A DNA stretch of 64,000 nucleotides from JAICUF01 sp038250675. GTDB taxonomy: Bacteria; Gemmatimonadota; Gemmatimonadetes; Gemmatimonadales; GWC2-71-9. The position numbers and the translations under genes are program-made. Below, one piece after another: positions 16,208 to 23,393 of this stretch. The number at the start of each line of letters is the position of its first letter. Position 1 is the stretch's first letter. The notes beneath the pieces are model-generated. The model worked only from the letters and a program-made list of their open reading frames with translations, was not told the DNA's origin and made no database searches. The stretch covers positions 62,001 through 126,000 of the forward strand of contig JBBSCB010000004.1 in the NCBI GenBank assembly GCA_038250675.1, given 5' to 3'.

Positions 16208-17341
16208 ATGTTCTCACCGGTCGGGCGCGTCCAGGACATGCACATCTGCCCGATGCAGACGCCCGCCGTGGTGCCCATTCCCCACGTCGGCGGGCCGGTC
16301 GCCGGTCCGGGTGCGCTCTCCGTCATGGCCGGCGGCGTGCCGGTGTCAGTGATGGGCGACTTCGCCGTATGCGCTGGCCCGCCGGACACCATGCCGTCGG
16401 GCTCGGCGACCGTATTCGCCGAGGGGCGATCGGTAGTCCGCATTACCGACATGAGCGCGCACGGCGGGGTGATCCTGGTCGGTTTGCCCACGGTGATGGT
16501 GGGTGATTCTGGCGGGGCGGGCAGCTCCCAGGCCGCGACGATGAGCGCGGCCAAGGCGGGCGGCTCGGCGTTCGTGCGGTCGGAGTGCAACGCCAAGGCG
16601 GCGGACGCGGTCGCGGCCAAGGCGGCGCCCCCGCCGGCCACCGGCACGGCGTGGGTCGAGGTGGAATTCGTCGATCGTGGTGGGCATCCGGTGCCGTTCC
16701 AGCGGGCGGTGGTCACCGACGCCAAGGGGACGGCGCGGATCGGCTTCAGCGACAAGGACGGCCTCATCCGGATCCAGGGCATGGCCGTCGGGCCGTGCAC
16801 GATCACGGTGCCGGATCTGGACGAGTCGTCGCTGCTGCCGGAATCCGCCGGGGCGGCGGCCGCGAGCGGAACGATGGCCGCGGCGGCGGCCACCACGGCA
16901 ACCGCCACCGCGACCCCGCCCACACCGGTCAAGGCGCGGGTGGTGCTGCAATCGCTCGCCGCGAAGCCGGTGGCCAACGCGCCGTGCACCGTGACGCTGG
17001 GCGTGGCCGGGCAGAAGCTGACCACGGACGGCAGCGGCAAGCTCGAACTCGCCATACCGCCCGGCGTCACCAAGGGCGACCTCGTGCTGAACGGCACCGG
17101 TACCACACTGCATGGCATCACGATTCCGTTCACCATCGGCGCGCTGCCGTCGGAGTCGACGATCCTGGGGCAGGAAGCCCGGCTGAACAACCTCGGCTAC
17201 CGCGCGGGCACCACGGCGGATCCCTCCAGCGCGCCGTTCCGCTCGGCGATCGAGGAATTTCAGTGCGACGAGAAGCTGACCGTGGACGGGAAGTGCGGGC
17301 CCAAGACCCAGGCCCAGCTCCGGAAGGTCCATGGCAGCTGA
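16208..17341 (+). CDS. PAAR-domain spike-tip protein with peptidoglycan-binding tail
   Basis: The start at 16208 gives 'MFSPVGRVQDMHICPMQTP', which aligns with the usual PAAR beginning (x-A-A-R-V-x-D-x-H-x-C-P). The PAAR domain (1-~100) contains 'PHVGGPVAGPG', 'VSVMGDFAVCAGPPD' and 'GLPTVMVGD'; its His and Cys residues would bind the zinc at the spike tip. A linker-type beta domain (~140-205, 'WVEVEFVDRGGHPVPFQRAV' to 'CTITVPDLDES'), an Ala/Thr-rich hinge and a second beta domain follow. The C-terminal PG_binding_1-like domain ('ARLNNLGYRAG', 'AIEEFQCDEKLTVDGKCGPK') ends in 'RKVHGS'. Length is 377. It overlaps the next gene by 11 bp. It probably caps VgrG and carries cargo. Confidence 0.88.
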   Translation: MFSPVGRVQDMHICPMQTPAVVPIPHVGGPVAGPGALSVMAGGVPVSVMGDFAVCAGPPDTMPSGSATVFAEGRSVVRITDMSAHGGVILVGLPTVMVGDSGGAGSSQAATMSAAKAGGSAFVRSECNAKAADAVAAKAAPPPATGTAWVEVEFVDRGGHPVPFQRAVVTDAKGTARIGFSDKDGLIRIQGMAVGPCTITVPDLDESSLLPESAGAAAASGTMAAAAATTATATATPPTPVKARVVLQSLAAKPVANAPCTVTLGVAGQKLTTDGSGKLELAIPPGVTKGDLVLNGTGTTLHGITIPFTIGALPSESTILGQEARLNNLGYRAGTTADPSSAPFRSAIEEFQCDEKLTVDGKCGPKTQAQLRKVHGS

Positions 17342-18671
17342 CCGGCTTGCCGTTCCGGTCCTGATTCCGCCGGCCACCGGCAGCGAGCGCGCCACCATCC
17401 GGGAACGGCTGGTGCCGGTCGCCTGCTGGCGGATGGACGACGTCCGCTTTGCCTTTGCGTCTTCGTTCATCAACCCGGACGCTCGGCTCGAATTCACACT
17501 CCTGCAGGCGGTCCGGAAGGACAATCCGGGCGCGCTGCTGGCCTTGTTTGGGCAGGCCGATCCCACCGGCGACGACGAGGCCAACAAGACGCTGAGCGGA
17601 CGACGGGCTAACGCGGTCTTCGCCGCGCTGGTCCGGCGGACGGACATGTGGGAGTTCCTCTTCTCGCACCCGGTCGGACGGGACCGCTGGGGCGACCCCG
17701 AACTCCGCACCATGGCGAACGCGCTGGGCCGGCCGCCCGACGCGCCGCTGCCGACCAGCGCCGCCGAGCGCGCACCGCTCTTCAACGCATACATGAGTCT
17801 GCTCTGTGTCGACATCGACGGTTCCGGCTTTCTGCTCGATGCGGCCAAGGATTTTCTGGGCAAGGGCGGTGACGCCGCCACGCACCGCGGCGCGGTGCAA
17901 GGCTGTAGCGAATTCAATCCAGTGCTGGTGTTCTCTACCGCCGAGTCCGCCGCGCACGCGGCATCGAAGGACACGACGGCTCGGGACGACGACAACGCAC
18001 CCAACCGGCGCGTGGTCGGGCTGCTTTTTCCGCAGGCCATTGAGATCGATCTCGCGCGCTGGCCCTGTCCGGCGGCGACGACGGGCACGGCTGCGTGCCG
18101 CAAGCGCTTCTTCTCGGACGGTGAGCGCCGCCGCCGACCTGGCGCGACGCGGCGCACCGCCTCAACGTCGAGTGACACCTTCGCCTGCCGGTTCTTTGAC
18201 CGTCTGGCGGGCGAGTCTCCCTGCAGCGGAACCGGCAAGGTCTCTACCACGCGGATCGTGCTCCAAAGTGCTCCTGGTGCCGGCGGTGCGCCCGTCGCCG
18301 GCGTCCCCTTCACGCTGCGGGTGGTGGGTCGCGGCGAGCGGAGCGGCACGACGGCGGCGGACGGCACTATCCGCGTAACATTCGAGGAGGGCAGCACCAC
18401 GCTGCTCGAGATCCTGGGGTCCATCTACCATCTTGAGCCCGGCGTTCCGATCGCCGCGGCCGACACGCTGGACGGGGTGCAGAGCCGCCTCTTCCTGCTG
18501 GGCTACATGCCGGGCCCGTCCACCGGCGCAGTGACGCCGGCGCTGGACCGCGCTATCCTGCAGTTCCAGGTGGACCAGCGCCTCGACCCCGACGGCGACC
18601 AGGTGCTGACGGCAACCGGCGTTCCGGCGGCGGATATCGGCAAGCGGCTTTCCACCGACCTCGGCGCGTAG
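17331..18671 (+). CDS. OmpA-like/peptidoglycan-binding protein of T6SS island type
   Basis: The 446-residue protein lacks a signal peptide. Residues ~30-105 resemble the OmpA C-terminal fold: 'DVRFAFASSFINPDARLEF', 'LFGQADPTGDDEANKTLSGR' and then 'RANAVFAAL'. A Cys-containing middle region follows ('GAVQGCSEFNPVLVFS', 'WPCPAATTGTAACRKRFFSD', 'FACRFFDRL'). Next come a beta domain and a C-terminal PG_binding-like module ('GVQSRLFLLGYMPG', 'AILQFQVDQRLDPDGD'). It has the same architecture as the gene at 21505. It overlaps the PAAR gene by 11 bp and precedes the protease gene by 2 nt, suggesting one delivery cassette. Its role, whether wall anchoring, targeting or cargo carrying, is not visible. 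Confidence 0.7.
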   Translation: MAADRLAVPVLIPPATGSERATIRERLVPVACWRMDDVRFAFASSFINPDARLEFTLLQAVRKDNPGALLALFGQADPTGDDEANKTLSGRRANAVFAALVRRTDMWEFLFSHPVGRDRWGDPELRTMANALGRPPDAPLPTSAAERAPLFNAYMSLLCVDIDGSGFLLDAAKDFLGKGGDAATHRGAVQGCSEFNPVLVFSTAESAAHAASKDTTARDDDNAPNRRVVGLLFPQAIEIDLARWPCPAATTGTAACRKRFFSDGERRRRPGATRRTASTSSDTFACRFFDRLAGESPCSGTGKVSTTRIVLQSAPGAGGAPVAGVPFTLRVVGRGERSGTTAADGTIRVTFEEGSTTLLEILGSIYHLEPGVPIAAADTLDGVQSRLFLLGYMPGPSTGAVTPALDRAILQFQVDQRLDPDGDQVLTATGVPAADIGKRLSTDLGA

Positions 18672-18673
18672 CC

Positions 18674-19831
18674 ATGTCGCTCTCGCTTCCGGCATTTCCC
18701 ACCCGTCGGCTGGTGCTGGTCCGCTTTACCCGCGGCGCGCCGGCCGGGGACCCGCTGCTGGACGCGCCCGACATCGACGAGCGCGGCTACCTTGCGCCGT
18801 TCCAGGGACCGGTCGTGTCAGTCGCCGCGGGGCGCACGGTCAAGGTCGGGTTGCAGCGATTTTTTCTCGAGACGCGTACAGCGCTCTTTGCCGAGAGCAG
18901 CGACCCTGCGATCATGCGGTTGGCGAACCCGGTGACGGGCGCGCTCCCGCCGGACCTGCAGACCACGATCAGTTTCACCGGCGTGGATGGCGGCAGCGAC
19001 AGCCGTACCGCCGCGCTCCGGATCCGGATCGGCAGCATTACCGGGCCCATCATCCATCAGCTCAACGTCGTGGTCTTCCGGCCGGTCTCGGTACGGGTCA
19101 CGCCGCACCTCGTGACCGTGAGCAGTTCGTCGCGGGCCGGCACGTTGCCGGTGGTCGACATTCCGGCGGTCATGCAGAAGGTGGGCGACATCTGGACCCC
19201 CGCGGGGGTGACGTTCACCGTGCAGCCGACCCGGCGGAAGACGTTCGTGTTCAAGCGGGCGGACATTGTGGAGAACGCGCCCACCCCGGGCGAGATGGCC
19301 ACGCTGTGCGCCACCCGGATGCCCGACGGCACGCCCAACTGGATTCCGAACACCATCAACGTCTTCTTCATCGTGGAGTTCGGCGAGAAGAGTCTGTTCG
19401 GGCTCGGGTTCAGCCGCGCGGCGTTCAAGTCGTTCGGCATGCCCAACCCGGCGATCATCCTGGCCGACCGCTCCGGGACGATTAGCCGGACGGGGGCGAT
19501 ACAGTTCGCCCAGACGCTGGCGCACGAGTTCGGCCATTTCTTCACGCTCAACCACGCCGGCGGCGGGCAGATACCGAACGAGCGCGAGGACACCTGGTCG
19601 CGGCGGATGCTGATGCATCCGTTCAGCCCCACGATCCGGGCGAAGGATCCATTCCCCATCAACGACGGAGACGGGAAGCCGTTCACGCAGCGGCCGCGGT
19701 TCAACGACATCGGCTACGGCAATCTGGCCTCCGGCTGTCTGCTCACGCTCAAGGATCTGCCACAATTCACCGGTGACGGCGAGTGCTTCACGGCGCGAGC
19801 CGCCATCACGTCACCGCAGGGGCCGTTCTAA
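18674..19831 (+). CDS. Metzincin-type zinc metalloprotease, candidate secreted cargo
   Basis: The 385-residue protein carries the zinc motif 'TLAHEFGHFFTLNH' (H284, E285, H288, H294). This is HExxHxxxxxH spacing as in metzincins, although the usual glycine is phenylalanine/threonine here. A methionine-containing 'RRMLMHP' about 20 residues later could be the Met-turn. The first ~170 residues look like a beta-rich domain and no signal peptide is present, so export would rely on another route. The gene directly follows the PAAR and OmpA-like genes with a 2-nt gap and precedes a gene for an exported HEAT-repeat protein, a usual effector-immunity order. Substrate is unknown; effector status is inferred. 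Confidence 0.7.
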   Translation: MSLSLPAFPTRRLVLVRFTRGAPAGDPLLDAPDIDERGYLAPFQGPVVSVAAGRTVKVGLQRFFLETRTALFAESSDPAIMRLANPVTGALPPDLQTTISFTGVDGGSDSRTAALRIRIGSITGPIIHQLNVVVFRPVSVRVTPHLVTVSSSSRAGTLPVVDIPAVMQKVGDIWTPAGVTFTVQPTRRKTFVFKRADIVENAPTPGEMATLCATRMPDGTPNWIPNTINVFFIVEFGEKSLFGLGFSRAAFKSFGMPNPAIILADRSGTISRTGAIQFAQTLAHEFGHFFTLNHAGGGQIPNEREDTWSRRMLMHPFSPTIRAKDPFPINDGDGKPFTQRPRFNDIGYGNLASGCLLTLKDLPQFTGDGECFTARAAITSPQGPF

Positions 19832-19862
19832 TGGGTCCGGCGGGTGGCGTGCGGAGGGCGCT

Positions 19863-20747
19863 ATGCGGGGATGGCGGTGGAACCACGGCGGCCTGCTGGC
19901 GGCGCTGCTGCTCTGCTGCGGCGGCGGCGCGGCGTGCCAGACCCGCACGCAGGCGTCACCGGATCGTCTGCGTGCGGGTGCGCGCGTGAGTGACCTGACG
20001 GCGCAGGTTCGTGCGAAGGACCCGTCGGCGACGCTGCTGGCCGCCGAACTCGGCCCGGCCGCCGCGCCGGCACTGGTGCCCCTGACGCGCGACGCCGACG
20101 AGGAGGTGCGCGAGATTGCGCTCCTCTGCCTGGCGGAGACCGGCGGGAATGGCGCCGTCCGCGCGGCAATTGCGCGGCTGAACGACAGTGCGCCGATGGT
20201 GCGCGGCGCCGCACTGCGCGGGCTGGGTCGCCTGGCCGGTGCGGACAATGTGCCCGCGCTGCTCCATGCGCTCGATGCCACCGACGATGCCGGCGCACGC
20301 CGGTATGTGGCGCTGCTGATCGGCCGGCTTGGTTCGGCGGGGGACGTGCCGGCGCTCCGCACCGCCTGCCAGCGACTGCATGACCCGGACTCCGAGGAAG
20401 GTTGCGTTGCGGCTCTGGCCCAGCTCGGTGACGCACCGATGCGTGAGGAATTTGCCAGGCGGCTCACCACGACCACCGACCGGGCGCTCGCGCGGTACCT
20501 CGACGATGCCGAGCAGATCCACGCACGGTGGCTCCTGCCGGCGCTCGCGACCAGGCTGAGCGATACGTCCGAAATCCGCTGGATCGGCGTGGACGGGCTC
20601 CCCGGGCCCAAGTCGCTCCGCGTTGCCGACGTTGCGCTCAATCTGATCGCGGCGATCTCGGGGCGGACGTTCAGTTTTACGCCGGCGCCGAACGTGCGCT
20701 ACACCGACGATCAGCTGGCCGAGGTCCGGGCGGCGGTGGCGCCGTAG
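19863..20747 (+). CDS. Exported HEAT-repeat protein, candidate immunity protein
   Basis: The ATG at 19863 is chosen because it places a short basic N terminus ('MRGWRWNHGG') before a hydrophobic stretch ending in 'CCGGGAAC'. That could be a signal peptide or an atypical lipoprotein signal with Cys25. Residues ~50-190 form consecutive HEAT/PBS-lyase-like helical hairpins: 'PLTRDADEEVREIALLCLAE', 'AIARLNDSAPMVRGAALRGL', 'ALLHALDATDDAGARRYVAL'. The C-terminal third differs. The product has 294 residues. It sits between the metalloprotease gene and the next LysM gene. A periplasm-facing scaffold next to a secreted protease would suit an immunity role, but no motif proves it. Confidence 0.65.
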   Translation: MRGWRWNHGGLLAALLLCCGGGAACQTRTQASPDRLRAGARVSDLTAQVRAKDPSATLLAAELGPAAAPALVPLTRDADEEVREIALLCLAETGGNGAVRAAIARLNDSAPMVRGAALRGLGRLAGADNVPALLHALDATDDAGARRYVALLIGRLGSAGDVPALRTACQRLHDPDSEEGCVAALAQLGDAPMREEFARRLTTTTDRALARYLDDAEQIHARWLLPALATRLSDTSEIRWIGVDGLPGPKSLRVADVALNLIAAISGRTFSFTPAPNVRYTDDQLAEVRAAVAP

Positions 20748-20748
20748 C

Positions 20749-21498
20749 ATGGGCATTTCGCACACCGTCGAGCCGGGCGAGCACCTGAGCGGGATCGCCG
20801 CGCGGTTCGGCTTCAACGACTTCCGCACCATCTTCGACCACCCCGACAATGCCGAGCTGCGCAAGAAGCGGGCAAATCCCAGCGTGCTGCGGCCGGGCGA
20901 CATCGTCGCGATCCCCGCCCTGGCGCCCAAACAGGAAACGGCGGCGACCGGCCGGGTGAATCCGTTTGTGGCCGCGGGGAATATTGTGGGTCTCAATGTC
21001 CGGGTGGAGAAGCTCGGCGGCGTGGCGATGGCCGATCGCAGTACCACGGCGGCGATGGCTGAGCGCGCCGGCGCCCGCGGGACGGCGCTGGCACTGGACC
21101 CGCCCCAATCGGGCAAGACGGACGCGGCAGGCAAGGTGGCGATCGTGATCTCGCGGACGACCGCCGAAGGCGAGTTGACGCTGACCGGCAATCCCACGAC
21201 CGACCTGGGCGATACGCAGTTCCGGATGATCGTCGGTGGGCTCAACCCGGCGCTCGACGAGGACACGGGAGCCGTGCCGCGCGACCCCGTGACCGGCAAG
21301 GCCGATGTGAGCGGGGTCCGCGCGCGCCTCACCAATCTCGGATACTTCGCCGGGTACACCGACCGGGACGCCGACCAGCTGGCGTGGGCGGTCGAGGAGT
21401 TCCAGTGCGACCACCGCAAGACCCATGGTCTCAAGGTGACCGGCACGCTCGACCGCAAGACACTGGAGGCGCTTCGGAAGGTGCATGGCGACGGATGA
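20749..21498 (+). CDS. LysM protein with peptidoglycan-binding tail (second copy)
   Basis: The 249-residue protein is a paralogue of the product at 10436. The LysM-type N terminus (1-60) reads 'ISHTVEPGEHLSGIAARFGF', with an insertion 'FDHPDNAELRKKRANPSVLR', then 'PGDIVAIP'. A beta domain (~75-150) follows. The C-terminal PG_binding_1-like domain ('GVRARLTNLGYFAGYTDRD', 'WAVEEFQCDHRKTHGLKVTG') ends in 'RKVHGDG'. No signal peptide is seen. It lies 1 nt after the HEAT gene and 6 nt before a large OmpA-like gene. Family members with this layout occur next to VgrG and cargo genes in myxobacteria, so a cargo-adaptor role is plausible. Confidence 0.72.
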   Translation: MGISHTVEPGEHLSGIAARFGFNDFRTIFDHPDNAELRKKRANPSVLRPGDIVAIPALAPKQETAATGRVNPFVAAGNIVGLNVRVEKLGGVAMADRSTTAAMAERAGARGTALALDPPQSGKTDAAGKVAIVISRTTAEGELTLTGNPTTDLGDTQFRMIVGGLNPALDEDTGAVPRDPVTGKADVSGVRARLTNLGYFAGYTDRDADQLAWAVEEFQCDHRKTHGLKVTGTLDRKTLEALRKVHGDG

Positions 21499-21504
21499 CA
21501 ACCG

Positions 21505-23388
21505 ATGACTAGTCCGGCCGGCCCGGCCACCGTCGGCACATCCGTGCCGGATCTCATCGATGATTCGGACGCCGGGATCTTTGCGGTGCAGCCGGTCCGC
21601 GCCACGCTGCCGGTGCTGGTGGCGCCGACGACCGATGATGCGCCGAATGCATTTAACACGGTCCGCCAGCCGCTCGTCACCGTCGGCTGCGCCAATCTTC
21701 CCGACGATCACTTTGCCTTCGACTCATCGGTGCCCTCCGCTCGTTCGCTGGAAGGATTCAAGAAATTTGGCGCGCTGGTCCGACGGAACCTGGGTGCGCC
21801 GGCCGCCCTGTTCGGGCACGCCGATCCGGAGGGGAAGGACACCTACAACAAATTTCTGAGTGAACGACGGGCGCGGGCGATCCACGCGGCGCTGCGTCGC
21901 GACGTCGCCGCCTGGGAGTCGCTGTTCGAGCACACCGAGGGCGCGATCGGTGACGTGTGGGGCACGCGATCGATCCAGATCATGCTCGAGGCACTGGGTG
22001 ACTTTGCGGGGGAGCCGGACGGCACGGATGGCCCGCCCACCCGGACGGCGATCGAGCAGTTCCAGTCCAAGCATGCGGGCGAGTCGCCCGGCCCCAAGGG
22101 GCGCAACACGGCGGCGCTTCGGAAGGTGCTCTTCCGCGCGTACATGGACTTTCTCTGCCGTCGGCCGGTGATCACGCTGGCCGGGAAGGCACCGCCCGGC
22201 ACGACGCCGCCCGGTGCGGCGCCGCCGGGCACTGCTCCACCGGGCGCGGCGCCGGCCGCGCTCGAGGCCTACACGCTCAGCTCCAACGACTTCGTGACCC
22301 ACGGCCGGAGCAGCGGCAAGGGCGACTTCCAGGGGTGCAGCTCGTTCAACCCCCAGCTTCTCCTCTCGCAGTCGGAGTTGGACGGTCTCGACGACGGCAC
22401 CGATGAATCGAAGGAGGCGCGGCACGCGGCGAACGCGCCCAACCGACGCGTGATCATCTTCCTGTTCCGGCCGGGAACGCAGGTCGACGCCGCTCACTGG
22501 CCGTGCCCCACGGCGGCGGAAGGGATTCAGGGGTGTGTCGACCGGTTCTGGTCGGACGGGAAGGAGCGGCGGGGGACGCACTTCGTCGATCATCGGCGCC
22601 GCTTTGGCGGCCATGTGCCGGTGTCGAAGGCGGTGCTGAACCCCGCCAACCCCGACCTGGCCAAGCGGATGGCCCGGGCCGAAACCACGTTCGGCTGTCG
22701 TTTCTATCACGGCATCGCGGTGGGTTCCGCCTGCGAGCGCGACCTCAAGGTGTGGCTGGTCCGTCTGACGGTCTATGCCAAGCCCAACGACAATGTGAAG
22801 CGGAACCAGGCGGACGCCAACCGTGTCACCCGCGTTCCGCTCGCCCAGGCGCGTTACGTCGTGACCGCGGGCGAAACGCTGGACGCCGCGGTGGTTCGCG
22901 GAACGACGACGGATGACGGTGTGCTCATGATCCCGCTGTTTGACGAGGACGTGAACATGGTGCTCAAGGTTGATGCGTACGAGGCGCTGTTCGGGCCGGT
23001 CTTCAAGGATCCCAAGGCACCCCCGCCGCCGCCGCCGGCCGCCACGACCGATCCGGATGCGTTTCCCGATGAAGCCGATTTTCTCTCGATCCGGCTCGCC
23101 GGCGGCGCGCTCAAGCGCGCGATCAAGCAGGGCGCGAACGCGGATCCGGACTTTGACCCGGACGATCCGCCGCCGGATCAGGCGGAATCGGACATCGGCG
23201 TGACGCAGCGGCTGTTCAATCTTGGATTCGGCCCGGCTATCCTGTCTGACTTCGGGCCCACCGAGCGCACGGCCGCGGTGCTGGCGTTCAACCAGGAACA
23301 GGCCAAGGATGACGCTGGACGCAAGAATGCCACCGGCGTGCTCGATGCGCCGACCCGGCAACGCATCGTTACGGTCTACGGGAGCTGA
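21505..23388 (+). CDS. OmpA-like protein with two peptidoglycan-binding modules (second copy)
   Basis: The 627-residue protein extends the architecture seen at 17331. Residues ~55-130 are OmpA-like ('DDHFAFDSSVPSARSLEGFK', 'LFGHADPEGKDTYNKFLSER', 'RARAIHAAL'). A first PG_binding-like module lies at ~150-215 ('IMLEALGDFAGEPDG', 'AIEQFQSKHAG'), then a (A/T)PPG(A/T) repeat linker (229-248). The Cys-containing region follows ('GDFQGCSSFNPQLLLS', 'WPCPTAAEGIQGCVDRFWSD', 'GCRFYHGIAVGSACERDLKV'). Beta domains and a last PG_binding-like module ('RLFNLGFGPAILSDFGPTER') end in 'VTVYGS'. No signal peptide is present. It probably serves the 827-residue cargo gene that follows 5 nt later. Confidence 0.7.
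   Translation: MTSPAGPATVGTSVPDLIDDSDAGIFAVQPVRATLPVLVAPTTDDAPNAFNTVRQPLVTVGCANLPDDHFAFDSSVPSARSLEGFKKFGALVRRNLGAPAALFGHADPEGKDTYNKFLSERRARAIHAALRRDVAAWESLFEHTEGAIGDVWGTRSIQIMLEALGDFAGEPDGTDGPPTRTAIEQFQSKHAGESPGPKGRNTAALRKVLFRAYMDFLCRRPVITLAGKAPPGTTPPGAAPPGTAPPGAAPAALEAYTLSSNDFVTHGRSSGKGDFQGCSSFNPQLLLSQSELDGLDDGTDESKEARHAANAPNRRVIIFLFRPGTQVDAAHWPCPTAAEGIQGCVDRFWSDGKERRGTHFVDHRRRFGGHVPVSKAVLNPANPDLAKRMARAETTFGCRFYHGIAVGSACERDLKVWLVRLTVYAKPNDNVKRNQADANRVTRVPLAQARYVVTAGETLDAAVVRGTTTDDGVLMIPLFDEDVNMVLKVDAYEALFGPVFKDPKAPPPPPPAATTDPDAFPDEADFLSIRLAGGALKRAIKQGANADPDFDPDDPPPDQAESDIGVTQRLFNLGFGPAILSDFGPTERTAAVLAFNQEQAKDDAGRKNATGVLDAPTRQRIVTVYGS
22189..22248 (+). repeat. In-frame 15-bp tandem repeat, four units
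   Basis: Four diverged 15-bp units encode A/T-P-P-G-T/A inside the OmpA-like protein. They form a flexible linker between its N-terminal peptidoglycan-binding module and the Cys-rich region. Third-position differences between units (CCG, CCC, CCA) show that the repeat is old or under protein-level selection. Confidence 0.8.
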
Positions 23389-23393
23389 GCGTC

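Noticed and set aside
16346..18424. 692-codon open frame on the - strand opposite the PAAR and OmpA-like genes
   Set aside because: No domain is visible. The PAAR start signature and peptidoglycan-binding modules support the + strand.
22189..22248. CRISPR or minisatellite-like array
   Set aside because: The repeat unit is 15 bp, in frame, without spacers, and encodes a Pro/Gly linker.
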